A stretch of DNA of 64,000 bases, taken from assembly GCF_000167355.1 (NCBI RefSeq), contig NZ_AAEW02000010.1:84176-148175 (forward strand), in the 5' to 3' direction. The notes below the pieces were generated by a model, which ran no database searches, was not told where the DNA came from, and saw only the letters and a program-made list of their open reading frames with translations. Positions 37,244-45,924 of this stretch are shown here, piece by piece. The DNA is from Desulfuromonas acetoxidans DSM 684. Its GTDB lineage: Bacteria; Desulfobacterota; Desulfuromonadia; Desulfuromonadales; Desulfuromonadaceae. A program made the translations under genes and the position numbers. Position 1 is the first letter of the stretch; each line of letters begins with the position of its first letter.

Positions 37244-38416
37244 CTAAGCGCCCATCAGTCCTTTTTCCTGCAGAATCGCTTTGGCCTGTTCCACCTTCTG
37301 GTCGTTGACGAGAACGATAGGTCCGGTGCATCCCATGCCACTTTCGCCGTATATCCCGGCACTCCAAAGAACCTGCACCGCATCATCAAGGTCCATGATG
37401 TCAATGCCCGAAATCGAGCTGGTGACGATCTCTTTGGGGGGAGCCGCGACCTCTGTTACCGGTTCACTGTTCTTCTTACTGTCTTTGTCCAAGCTGTCCA
37501 AAATGGCATCAAGCTTTGCCGCTTTTGCTTGGGAAAATTCCTGTTTGCAGATCTCGGCCAGACCGCCAAGAGCCAGGCTGGCCCCATAGCGGATGGCATT
37601 AGCGACCACGGGAATCCCTGAGGCTCTCGACAGGATCAGAATGTTGCGCTGATACCCTTCGCCGATGCCGGGACCGTAACCACTGCCGAGGGCCTCATAG
37701 CTGCCCCCTGTGGTGTATGACGAGAACGTTTTCATCAGGATGTTTCCGGTCAACGAATCGGTCACCATGACGTCCACGGTTCCGGTGAGCAGGTCGTTGC
37801 CCCGCATCACCGCACCGCCGTCGGAACGCATGGATTCCGAAAAACGCACTGGATAACCGTTGCTGTCGAGCTCTTTCAATGCACGCTCGACCTGGCGAGC
37901 CCCATCGACATTCAGAATGCCGACGCTGGGTTCTTTGATGCCGATTGCCTTGGCGGCAATGATGCCGTTGAGGGCATTTTTAACCATCGCCTTGGCGCGA
38001 TGTGCCGAGGTGGTACCGGTGGTGGTTGCCAGCAGCATCTCCTTGCCCGTACCGGGCGTGACCACCCGGCCTACGGTGGAAACACCGATGGGGAAGTTGT
38101 AATGCATGGTGACGCACGCTTGCAGGTAGCCGGAATCGAGTAGCTCATCCATTTTGGCGTGAGCCGCTTCCTCCGAATCGACCTCGACCACCTGTAGATC
38201 CGTGTCTGTCTGAGGGCCGATGAGAACCACTTCAAAGTTTGCCGCATCGCGTGCGGCAAGTTCGGCACCCCGAACCAGGTTATCGACACCATGTTCGCTG
38301 CCTAAAGTTGTGAGTCCCACCTTGACTTTGGCGCCAAACTGTCCTGATTCGATGGCTTCGGCGAGGTTAAGAAACGTTTTGCCGATCAGTTGTTTTATTG
38401 CTGTATTTTCACTCAT
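37244..38416 (-). CDS. grdD: Protein C subunit GrdD
   Basis: 390 aa. With GrdC it takes the carboxymethyl selenoether of GrdA and releases acetyl phosphate. The fold is PlsX/phosphotransacetylase-like (GTTSAHRAKAMVKNALNG, DVMVTDSLTGNILMKTF). The C-terminal GESGMGCTGP places Cys363 close to the acetyl-carrying Cys359 reported for the clostridial protein. Starts 11 bp behind the grdC stop with GGGGGTGG upstream. Confidence 0.92.
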   Translation of the reverse strand: MSENTAIKQLIGKTFLNLAEAIESGQFGAKVKVGLTTLGSEHGVDNLVRGAELAARDAANFEVVLIGPQTDTDLQVVEVDSEEAAHAKMDELLDSGYLQACVTMHYNFPIGVSTVGRVVTPGTGKEMLLATTTGTTSAHRAKAMVKNALNGIIAAKAIGIKEPSVGILNVDGARQVERALKELDSNGYPVRFSESMRSDGGAVMRGNDLLTGTVDVMVTDSLTGNILMKTFSSYTTGGSYEALGSGYGPGIGEGYQRNILILSRASGIPVVANAIRYGASLALGGLAEICKQEFSQAKAAKLDAILDSLDKDSKKNSEPVTEVAAPPKEIVTSSISGIDIMDLDDAVQVLWSAGIYGESGMGCTGPIVLVNDQKVEQAKAILQEKGLMGA

Positions 38417-38427
38417 GATCCACCCCC

Positions 38428-39966
38428 TTATTCGCTCAGTAGATGGGAGGCAAAATCTTTCATGGTTTCGGCAATCAAGTTCTTGATTTCATCTTGGGAA
38501 ACGGCCTGTTGGTCGGAGGCAACCTGGCCGCTGTTTCTTTCGACGATGATAGAGACACCATCAAAAAGGTTGGTCATGCGGCCCAGGAACAGGCTGCCTT
38601 TACCGATGATCATGGTGCGGTTCAGCTCACCGGTGGTCAGATCCTCACGGGCAAATCCAAGGTAGGGAACGCCTGAGGGAATATGACCCTGAGTCGGTGC
38701 CCAGCCGGGCATACCGTTTTTTTGAACGAAACCTAACAGCTCGGTGCGCTCCAGCTCCTGGCGCTTGACAGCGAGGGCGGCAATCATCTTGTAATTCGCC
38801 TCGGGCACATCACCTGCGCCAGCCGGCTTGGTGACATCGGGGTTCTGCATTTCAACGGAGTACTTGTCGATGTCGGTGATTTTCAAACCAGCTTTGTCGA
38901 GGGGAGCCGTGACCAGTGCAGTAATGACCGCCTGGGGGGAAGAACCGGTGCCGACGGTGTGACGACCGACCAGGTCGGTGCGCAGAACAGGGCTGACACC
39001 ATCGTTGGCGCTGATCAGAACGGCGAAGCCACCCAGAACATCTTCAAGGACGGGGATCCCTTTTTTGACGTGATCCTTGCCGTTCATTCCGAGTTTGGCG
39101 GTGGCGCCACCTGCGACGACAGCGACATTACTGTAGATCCCACTTTTGACCAAAGCTGCTGCTTCAACCAGGGCATGCAAAGGAGCAGCACAGAAACCAC
39201 GGGTATCGGACCCGGTCGCATTGACCGCGCCGCACATCTCAGCGATTGATTTCGCGAAGTTACCGCCACCACGCTGGTTCATGTCGCCGCAGGCTTCTTC
39301 TGAACATTCGATGACGTACTCAATGGTGTCCTTTTCAATACCGGAGTTCTCCATCAAGTGACTCAGGGCCAGCGCGCCGGATGCTTTAACCACCAGGTTC
39401 TCGTAGATCACGTGGGCGGACAGGTTCAGGTCGATGTCATGTGCTTTTTTTACACAGCCAACCAGTTGACCCTGGTGATAGATCGCTTCCGCGTGTTCTG
39501 CAGTGATGGCGTGTTCGATATTCTTCAGCTCGACACCTGCACCAAGTTTCTCGACGTCACCGGTAAGCAGGGGATGTTGAGAAATCTTCTCAGTGACGGC
39601 GGCAACAAAGTCTTTGCTCAGTTGAACGAGGTCGAAGCCATCGGCAATTTTGAGCAGAGCGATAAATTCGTCTTGCGGTAAAATTTCACCGTACTTGCCG
39701 GCTCGGGTGGCGTTGGCGATACCATTGGCGTACCAGGGCGTTTCGATGGCCCTGAGATCGTCGGGCGTGATGTTCCCGATGTAGGCTTGGTTTGGTGCAT
39801 AGCTGACAACTTCTTCGTAGCTACGGATCGAAGCTGAGATGTTTTTGAGATATTCGGAATCCGGATTGATCTGTTTTTCCGACGTCTGGGTTGTCCCGTT
39901 GTGGAGGATCATATCCGGGGTGTGAACAAGTACATAGCTGGCATGTTTCAATACTGCATTGTCCAT
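38428..39966 (-). CDS. grdC: Protein C subunit GrdC
   Basis: 512 aa from ATG 39966 (AGAGGTGAG upstream; the GTG at 39975 overlaps this site). Beta-ketoacyl-ACP-synthase-III-like subunit of protein C: VECSEEACGDMNQRGGGNFAKSIAEMCGA and GSDTRGFCAAPLHALVEAAALV carry the conserved Cys residues. Works with GrdD to form acetyl phosphate. Separated from grdA by a 14-bp hairpin at 40066. Confidence 0.93.
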   Translation of the reverse strand: MDNAVLKHASYVLVHTPDMILHNGTTQTSEKQINPDSEYLKNISASIRSYEEVVSYAPNQAYIGNITPDDLRAIETPWYANGIANATRAGKYGEILPQDEFIALLKIADGFDLVQLSKDFVAAVTEKISQHPLLTGDVEKLGAGVELKNIEHAITAEHAEAIYHQGQLVGCVKKAHDIDLNLSAHVIYENLVVKASGALALSHLMENSGIEKDTIEYVIECSEEACGDMNQRGGGNFAKSIAEMCGAVNATGSDTRGFCAAPLHALVEAAALVKSGIYSNVAVVAGGATAKLGMNGKDHVKKGIPVLEDVLGGFAVLISANDGVSPVLRTDLVGRHTVGTGSSPQAVITALVTAPLDKAGLKITDIDKYSVEMQNPDVTKPAGAGDVPEANYKMIAALAVKRQELERTELLGFVQKNGMPGWAPTQGHIPSGVPYLGFAREDLTTGELNRTMIIGKGSLFLGRMTNLFDGVSIIVERNSGQVASDQQAVSQDEIKNLIAETMKDFASHLLSE

Positions 39967-40065
39967 AAAACTCACCTCTAGGTTCGTAATTTGGTTGTAG
40001 ATTCAATTCTTGCTTCGTGAGCGCGACCACCAAGGTATCGCTCTTCAGAATTCTCCAACCGGTTA

Positions 40066-40103
40066 AACAAAGGGTGGGCCAATGGTTCAGCCCACCCTTT
40101 GTT
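40066..40103 (-). terminator. Strong hairpin between grdA copy 1 and grdC
   Basis: 14-bp perfect stem (40066-40079 with 40090-40103), loop 10 nt, followed on the minus strand only by TTTAACC. Probably a partial terminator or mRNA stabiliser that makes trxB-trxA-grdA more abundant than grdCDIH. Confidence 0.65.
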
Positions 40104-40122
40104 GTTCCGGCTTTATCGAGTT

Positions 40123-40596
40123 CTAGAGATACTTGCAGTACTGAGTTCTGATCTCAGTCATCTCTTCGACGATGCTATCGACATCAAGCACCATCTCCAT
40201 CATCTCGATCTGATCGCTGTAAACCTCTTCAGGGACAGCAGCTTTAAATTCCGGCTCAACTACGTGGTAGACTTTGAGTCCCAACGGGACCCCTGCCAAT
40301 GAACCTGCGAATGTCGGATCTCCATTAGATACGGTCTCAGCAGCGAGTCCTGCGGACTCCGCTTCAGCCGCGCCGACGAGAACGATGATGTTTTCACCAC
40401 CAAACTCCTCGGTCATGGATTTCACGCGATTCTGGTTTTCCAGGTCCATGGCTCCAGCAGCCGTTCAGACGAAGCATTCCGTGGAGGAAAAGACTACGTC
40501 TGCGCCTGTGTTTTTGAGACATTCGACCACCGCAGGGGCGGGGATACCGTCTCGGTCACCGATGATGATGACCTTTTTGCCGTCAAACATGTTCAT
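40123..40596 (-). CDS. grdA: Selenoprotein A of glycine/betaine reductase, copy 1
   Basis: 157 aa with Sec44 encoded by the TGA at 40467-40465, in the context [15 protein letters not shown]. The protein is the same as copy 2 by my reading; the DNA differs at three positions, plus the stop codon (TAG here, TAA in copy 2). It is the third gene of the main operon after trxB and trxA. Two copies of the small, stoichiometrically abundant carrier may raise its dosage. Confidence 0.95.
40450..40462 (-). promoter_or_regulatory. Candidate SECIS stem-loop in grdA copy 1
   Basis: Same GGCT-N5-AGCC hairpin 3 nt after the Sec TGA as in copy 2. Confidence 0.35.
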
Positions 40597-40614
40597 CAGG
40601 CACGTTCCTTTCTT

Positions 40615-40932
40615 TTAGATATTTTTTACAATCATTGCGGCGATACTCGCCTTGGTCGCGTCGTCCTTGACGACCTCTTCCATTTTCTCCCCGTTTTTGT
40701 AGAGGACGACGGTGGGGAGACCGAGAACCCGTTGGCCAATCGCGAGGCGACGAGCCTTCGAGGTGTTCAATTTGGTGAATTTGACCTGTTCGCCGTATTG
40801 CTCTTCAAGCGCTTCAATGTCGGGGAGCAGAGCTTTACAGGGCTCGCAGCCGTCACCGAAGTAATCCACAAGAACAAAACCATCGGCGTCCAAAACTTCT
40901 TGCTGAAACGTATCTTTGTCGACAACTAACAT
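40615..40932 (-). CDS. trxA: Reductase-linked thioredoxin, copy 1
   Basis: 105 aa with the GCEPC active site, lacking the standard Trp-Cys-Gly. Reduced by the adjacent TrxB and in turn reduces GrdA and protein B after each turnover. Begins 15 bp behind the trxB stop; AAGGAG is 10 nt before the ATG. Confidence 0.94.
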   Translation of the reverse strand: MLVVDKDTFQQEVLDADGFVLVDYFGDGCEPCKALLPDIEALEEQYGEQVKFTKLNTSKARRLAIGQRVLGLPTVVLYKNGEKMEEVVKDDATKASIAAMIVKNI

Positions 40933-40947
40933 GGGTCATAAGCTCCT

Positions 40948-41931
40948 TTATGCAGTGGCATATTGCTGATCAATTTCGGGCATCAGTTCTTCAAAAACAT
41001 TCTCGATATACTTGTCCGCCTGCACTGCAGCAATGGAACCATCAGCCGTTGCTGTGACCATTTGACGCAGTGATTTAACGCGGATGTCGCCGGCGGCAAA
41101 AACACCGGGAATGTTGGTTTGCATATTGTCGTTGGTGATGATGTAACCGGACTCGTCCATATCGACGATGCCCTTGTACATGTCACTGGTAGGTAAAAAG
41201 CCGATAAAGACAAAGATGCCGAAAGTGCCATCGTCTTCGTCGGCGAAGTGCTCGCTCAGCTCACCGGTCACCTTGTTCTTAAACACAACGGACTCGACGA
41301 TGCCGTCGCCTTTAATCTCTTCAACCGTTGTGTCGAGCAGGAATTCGAGATTGTCGATGTTGCGTGCTTTATCAACGATGGATTGCGCTGCGCGGAATGC
41401 GTCACGCCGGTGGACCAGGGTGACTTTGCGAGCGAACTTGGTGAGATACATGGCTTCTTCAATGGCTGATTCACCGCCACCGATGACAAACACCTCAAAA
41501 CCGGTAAAGAAATCTGCATCGCATGTGGCGCAGTAAGAAACGCCTTTTCCGGTCAATCGAGCTTCGCCCGGACAACCGATTTTTCGTGGTTGAGCACCGT
41601 TGGCGATGATGACTGCTTTGGCACGGTATGTTCCTGAGGCACTGTTGATCACTTTTACCGGGCCGCTGAAGTCGACGCTGACGATGTTTTCTTTCTTACG
41701 TTCAGCTCCAAAACCATCGGATTGGGCGACCAGCTTTTCAATCAGACCGGGACCGGTTGAACCAGCGTCTGAGGCGGGATAGTTTGCCACTTCATGGGTA
41801 ATGGCAATCTGGCCACCGGGCTTGTTTTTTTCAAAGATGACCGTTTTCAGTTTTGCCCGTGCAGCATAAAGACCAGCCGCCAGGCCTGCGGGCCCTGCAC
41901 CAATAATTGCTACGTCATACAATGTTTCCAT
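40948..41931 (-). CDS. trxB: Thioredoxin reductase of the grd operon
   Basis: 327-aa flavoprotein that passes electrons from NADPH to TrxA. FAD motif GAGPAGLAAGLYAARA, redox pair CATC, nucleotide motif GGGESAIEEA followed by VTLVHRRDAFRA (Arg residues typical for NADPH), and GVFAAGDIRVKSLRQ. GGAGAA precedes the ATG. First gene of the operon, behind a sigma54 promoter. Confidence 0.95.
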   Translation of the reverse strand: METLYDVAIIGAGPAGLAAGLYAARAKLKTVIFEKNKPGGQIAITHEVANYPASDAGSTGPGLIEKLVAQSDGFGAERKKENIVSVDFSGPVKVINSASGTYRAKAVIIANGAQPRKIGCPGEARLTGKGVSYCATCDADFFTGFEVFVIGGGESAIEEAMYLTKFARKVTLVHRRDAFRAAQSIVDKARNIDNLEFLLDTTVEEIKGDGIVESVVFKNKVTGELSEHFADEDDGTFGIFVFIGFLPTSDMYKGIVDMDESGYIITNDNMQTNIPGVFAAGDIRVKSLRQMVTATADGSIAAVQADKYIENVFEELMPEIDQQYATA

Positions 41932-41988
41932 GTGTACATTCTCCTCACTAAAGGATTGTTTATTCGCATTGCCGTTGTCATAGGTAAG

Positions 41989-42004
41989 AGCAATGGAAGT
42001 GCCA
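41989..42004 (-). promoter_or_regulatory. Sigma54 promoter for the trxB-trxA-grdACDIH-BCCT operon
   Basis: Minus strand TGGCAC-N5-TTGCT, exact -24/-12 consensus, 58 bp before the trxB ATG. Confidence 0.87.
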
Positions 42005-42082
42005 ACCGTGATATTTTTAGCTAAGCTATTGAAAACTAAGGACTAATGCGATTTGTGTTTGAGGTTTTACGAAGCGAAAGGC

Positions 42083-42098
42083 TATAGGGAAAACTATG
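42083..42098. promoter_or_regulatory. Candidate enhancer site upstream of trxB
   Basis: TATAGG-GAAA-ACTATG, about 80 bp upstream of the sigma54 promoter; same half-sites and spacer as those before selC and nfnA. Weaker TATAG/CTATG pieces also occur at 42150-42186. Confidence 0.68.
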
Positions 42099-42213
42099 GA
42101 TATATGGGGATGAGGGGAAAAGTCTGTTTTAATACAGCAGGTTACGGGTTTATAGTTTTTCAGGGAACTATTTCATATTCTATGGTGTTTGTGTTGGGGG
42201 GGGGAGCGGCCAA

Positions 42214-42247
42214 TAAAAAAAGCCCCCACTTTGTCAGTGGGGGCCGG
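42214..42247 (-). terminator. Terminator of the kinase/regulator operon
   Basis: GCCCCCACT pairs with AGTGGGGGC, followed on the minus strand by seven Ts. Ends the regulator transcript ahead of the trxB promoter region. Confidence 0.85.
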
Positions 42248-42271
42248 AGGAAACTTCGGAGGAAGTTGATG

Positions 42272-43702
42272 TTATTCTTGAATTTTTTTTCGCGATCGCT
42301 TCAGCCTGTTGCTCAACGAAGGTTGGGTGATTCCCAACATCCGGGCGGCAATGGTTTGATTGCCTTGAGCGCGTTCTATCGCCTCGTCGATCAGGGCTTC
42401 AGTGGCCTCGGTCAACGTGGGCAGGTTTTCGCTGGAGGCGAATAATTTCTCATCACCGTCTCTGGAGGGGGGGGCATCCAGTGCGGGTGGCTTTTTACCG
42501 ATCGCCTTACAGAAGGTTTCCATCGATAATATTTTTGATTTATGGACACTGATCGCATCATAGACCATCGCCCTAAGTTCGCGGACATTGCCGGGAAAGT
42601 GATACGATGACAGGAGAGTGACCAGTTCCTTGGGCGGCGTTGGCTTCTTTTTTTCCAGCGACTCTGCGGCTAAGGTCATAAAGTGGTCCAGTAACAGCGG
42701 CAGGTCTTCTTTCCTTTCGCGCAGGGCTGGTATGTGTATGTGGTGTGTGCAGAGCCGGTAATAAAGGTCTTTGCGGAAGGTTCCGGCTTTCATTTTTTCT
42801 TCGAGACTCTGATGGGTTGCAACGACAATTCTGGCGTTGATCCATTTGGGTTGATCTCTTCCCAGGGGAAAGTACTCCCCTTCTTGTAATAGCCGTAACA
42901 GTTTGACCTGCGATGGAATGCTCATGTCGCCGATCTCATCGAGAAACAGGGTGCCGTTTGCCGCTTGCTCGATCATCCCGGGTCGTTCAACCTCCGCTCC
43001 GGTAAACGCTCCTTTGACGTGGCCGAAGAGGGTATCGGCAAACACATTGTCGTCCAAACCGGCAACATTGACAGCAATGATCGGTCCACTGCGTCCACTG
43101 AGGGTATGAACAGCGCGGGAAAACAGTTCTTTGCCGACGCCGCTTTCTCCGGTAATCAGCACGGGTTGAGAACTGCGGGCAACGGATTCCATATACTGGA
43201 AAATTTTTCTGACACCCTTATCTTGGGTGATAATGTCAGCAAAAGCATCATGAGAGTCCAGTTTGTCATTTAAAAAACGATCCTTCATCTGATGATTTTC
43301 GTTTTGCAGTTCAATCATGCGGATCGCGCGATGGATCCCCTTGAGAAGACGTTCTTGTTCGTTTGTTTTAACGAAATAGTCAAAAGCTCCCAGCTTCATG
43401 CAATTAACAGCTGTTTCTAGCTGGTTCATGCCACTGATCACAATAACGGCAACTTCGGGGTGTTCTTGTGTAATCTGTTTAAGCAGTTCTTCTCCAGAGA
43501 TGTGGGGCATGGTCAGGTCAAGTAACACCACGCGAATGTTGTGTGTTGCCAGATAGTTCATCACCTGGCGGCTGTCGTCACATTGATGGATGTTGTTAAT
43601 ACCGGCAGAACAGGCTAACGCCATGCTCAGGCCCCGCAGCCACAGTTTTTCGTCATCAACCAGCAATACACCGAATTCAGGATATTTTTCTTCTGTCATC
43701 AT
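42272..43702 (-). CDS. Sigma54-dependent response regulator
   Basis: 476 aa in NtrC order: receiver 1-125 (LLVDDEKLWLRGLSMAL, acceptor Asp in VVLLDLTMP, VKTNEQERLL), AAA+ domain about 150-385 with GESGVGKELFSRAVH (Walker A), GAFTGAEVERPG (sigma54 contact loop) and GTLFLDEIGDM (Walker B), then a Fis-type helix-turn-helix (QTIAARMLGITQPSLSNRLK). Lies between the three sigma54 promoters that share the YATAGN-N4-NCTATR motif, so it is the natural candidate activator of the grd, selC and nfn operons. ATG overlaps the kinase stop. Confidence 0.94.
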   Translation of the reverse strand: MMTEEKYPEFGVLLVDDEKLWLRGLSMALACSAGINNIHQCDDSRQVMNYLATHNIRVVLLDLTMPHISGEELLKQITQEHPEVAVIVISGMNQLETAVNCMKLGAFDYFVKTNEQERLLKGIHRAIRMIELQNENHQMKDRFLNDKLDSHDAFADIITQDKGVRKIFQYMESVARSSQPVLITGESGVGKELFSRAVHTLSGRSGPIIAVNVAGLDDNVFADTLFGHVKGAFTGAEVERPGMIEQAANGTLFLDEIGDMSIPSQVKLLRLLQEGEYFPLGRDQPKWINARIVVATHQSLEEKMKAGTFRKDLYYRLCTHHIHIPALRERKEDLPLLLDHFMTLAAESLEKKKPTPPKELVTLLSSYHFPGNVRELRAMVYDAISVHKSKILSMETFCKAIGKKPPALDAPPSRDGDEKLFASSENLPTLTEATEALIDEAIERAQGNQTIAARMLGITQPSLSNRLKRSRKKIQE

Positions 43703-45549
43703 GCTGCGTTCTCCTTTGCAACAGGTAAAGCCAAGGTGACCTTGGTTCCCTTTCCTGGAGTTGAATTGAACTTGAGTTGGCCGCCGTGTTCTTTTACGAT
43801 TCCTGCAGAAATAGACAGCCCGAGCCCAGTGCCACCGACTTCTCGCTTGGTCGTGAAGAAGGGATCAGTCAAATGGGGGAAATGCTCTTTGGGAATTCCC
43901 ACCCCTTGATCTTTGACTTCCAGGCGTACTTCATTGTTGATGTGATAGGTTCTTAAGGTAATCGACTGACCGCGATGTTCCAGGGCCTGACAGGCATTGA
44001 GAATCAGATTGATCACAATCTGTTCCAGTCGTTGGGAGCAGCCGTAAATCTTGGGTAAGGACTCTGTATAGTTCTCAACAAAACTGTCGGTTGTTTTTTT
44101 GATCGTGTGTTCGGCCAGACGTACCGATGTTTTGACAATGGTATTGAGGTCTAATGGGGTGGTGCAGGTTGGGTCAATGGTGCGCGAAAAGTCTTTTAAA
44201 TCTTCAACGATGTGTTTAATTCGTTTTGCTCCTTGAACCATTTCGTCAAAAAGCAGAGGCACTTCTTCGCGCATGATGGAATATCTCAACCCCCCGATAG
44301 TAAAGTCGCCGGATTCGCGATAGCGTTCTTCCAGGCAGGAGCTGGCCATTTCGTGGGCCTTATGCAACGTGGGGAGGCCCAGAAGTATGCCTCCGATGGG
44401 ATTGTTGATTTCGTGAGCGACTCCGGCGACGAGAATCCCGAGAGATGCCATTTTGTCGGCTTGAATCAGTTGTTTTTGATGGTGTTGCAGTTCTTTCATA
44501 GCCCGTTCTCGTTCGGAGATTTCATGAGCGAGGGCGGCAGTACGCTGGGCTACCTGTTTCTTTAACATGCGTGACCATAGAACGATGACAAAGATGATTA
44601 AAAGCAAGGTACCAACAACCGGAGTGGCGTACTTGATGATCTCCATAATCGGCAGAGCCTGAGGCTCAAGTACACCCAGCCAGCGGTGGTGGATTTTCTG
44701 ATATTCTCCTGTCTTCTTGAGGATCGCCAGCCCTTCGCTGAATTTTCCCATCAAGGCCAGGTTGCCTCGTTTGACGGCATAGCTATAAGGCAGAGAGTCA
44801 ATATTCATCATAGGAACAATATTCACCAGCCGCATGGTGGAAGACAGAGCTTGAATGGGGAGCTTGGCGGCAGCCAGATAGTCATATTTTTCCGACGCAA
44901 CTAAGCGCAAGGCTTCACCATAAGAATCAGCGCGAATAAGATTGTTGATTCCTGCAGACTGTAACAGTTCATCGCTGATGGAGCCCTTGAGAACAACCAC
45001 TGTTTTTTCCTGTATCTCGGATAATTGGGAGATTTTCGGTGTTCCTGAGCGGGACCAGATGGAATATTGGACTACCGAATGGGGTGGAGAGAAGTCGACT
45101 TCTTTCGTGCGTTCTGCCGAAAAATTCAGACCCTGCAGAGCATCAATGTCTCCATGGACCAAAGCTTGTCGCATCACATTCCAATTGCCCAGTTGAATCT
45201 CGACGTTCATTTCCATGACGCGGGCGATTGCTCTGGTCAGCTCCACATTGAAGCCGGATGGGGTGCCGTTTTTATCGAGAAACTCATAAGGGGGGAAGTC
45301 TTGCATACCACCGATAATGACAGGTGGTTTGTCGATGAAAGGACCGGCGTATTCAATCTTTGGAGCAGCCCAAAGTCTTGTAGCGCACAGCGTTACGCCG
45401 AGGATTATTGCCATGGTAAGGCTGATTGTTTTTAGCAAAAAAAAGCCGTAAGAAAAGTCACTGCCGCACTGTGTTGCCAGTGCCCTGATAGGGGAGCGGT
45501 CTTTGGTGTAGCCTGTACCAGTTAAGCTCACACGGAGCTTACTGGACAT
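43699..45549 (-). CDS. Sensor histidine kinase with periplasmic solute-binding domain
   Basis: 616 aa. Hydrophobic export segment about 36-60, SBP_bac_3-type binding domain about 75-300 (MQDFPPYEFLDKNGTPSGFNVELTRAIA), TM helix about 312-335, coiled coil, then NtrB-like kinase with VAGVAHEINNPIGGILLG (acceptor His), NLILNACQAL, KDQGVGIP and GGTGLGLSISAGIV. It may sense an amine substrate directly; ligand inferred only from location. Start uncertain: ATG 45549 lacks a ribosome site and ATG 45414 is possible. Overlaps the regulator by 4 bp. Confidence 0.92.
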   Translation of the reverse strand: MSSKLRVSLTGTGYTKDRSPIRALATQCGSDFSYGFFLLKTISLTMAIILGVTLCATRLWAAPKIEYAGPFIDKPPVIIGGMQDFPPYEFLDKNGTPSGFNVELTRAIARVMEMNVEIQLGNWNVMRQALVHGDIDALQGLNFSAERTKEVDFSPPHSVVQYSIWSRSGTPKISQLSEIQEKTVVVLKGSISDELLQSAGINNLIRADSYGEALRLVASEKYDYLAAAKLPIQALSSTMRLVNIVPMMNIDSLPYSYAVKRGNLALMGKFSEGLAILKKTGEYQKIHHRWLGVLEPQALPIMEIIKYATPVVGTLLLIIFVIVLWSRMLKKQVAQRTAALAHEISERERAMKELQHHQKQLIQADKMASLGILVAGVAHEINNPIGGILLGLPTLHKAHEMASSCLEERYRESGDFTIGGLRYSIMREEVPLLFDEMVQGAKRIKHIVEDLKDFSRTIDPTCTTPLDLNTIVKTSVRLAEHTIKKTTDSFVENYTESLPKIYGCSQRLEQIVINLILNACQALEHRGQSITLRTYHINNEVRLEVKDQGVGIPKEHFPHLTDPFFTTKREVGGTGLGLSISAGIVKEHGGQLKFNSTPGKGTKVTLALPVAKENAA

Positions 45550-45660
45550 TCATACTTGGTATGGGTTCACTGCGACCTCACTTCCTGATTGATGCGCGGG
45601 AATGATTTGCGCAAGAGCGCATGATAATCTTTTTATTTAGAAAGTGCTAACCACCTGATT

Positions 45661-45686
45661 CTTAAGAGAAAGAACGTTCTCTTAAG
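45661..45686. promoter_or_regulatory. 26-bp palindrome between kinase and nfnA genes
   Basis: CTTAAGAGAA and its exact complement TTCTCTTAAG separated by 6 nt, about 110 bp before the kinase start and about 390 bp before nfnA. Different sequence from the CTATAG sites, so an operator for another regulator is likely. Confidence 0.5.
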
Positions 45687-45741
45687 TACAGATTGCACGG
45701 CCCTTACCTCCTTGTCAATAGGAGGATATTGGACAAAACCC

Positions 45742-45757
45742 CATAGCTTTTTCTATA
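45742..45757. promoter_or_regulatory. Candidate enhancer site, nfn operon site 1
   Basis: CATAGC-TTTT-TCTATA, about 165 bp upstream of the sigma54 promoter. Confidence 0.68.
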
Positions 45758-45830
45758 GACCGCACCTCTTGTTTACATTTTTAAAATTCTTTCTACCTAT
45801 ACATATGCGGCGCAAATGACCAAAAACAGC

Positions 45831-45846
45831 TATAGCTTATGCTATA
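45831..45846. promoter_or_regulatory. Candidate enhancer site, nfn operon site 2
   Basis: TATAGC-TTAT-GCTATA, perfect half-site symmetry, about 80 bp upstream of the promoter: the best example of the motif. Confidence 0.75.
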
Positions 45847-45924
45847 CCCTTTTGTCGTAATATTAGTGTGTATAAATGATTGAAAACTCTATGATATCAG
45901 GCTGTTGCGCGTATACGATATAGG

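Larger units (their letters stand above)
40124..40957 (-). repeat. 834-bp direct repeat, copy 1 (grdA-trxA)
   Basis: Partner of 27982-28815 in direct orientation. The right edge supplies the last codons of trxB (ending YATA) just as copy 2 supplies those of ackA. Confidence 0.95.

Noticed and set aside
42150..42186. Additional full enhancer sites before trxB
   Set aside because: TATAGT and TTCTATGG half-sites are present, but their spacing does not fit the 6-4-6 pattern, so I list only 42083-42098.
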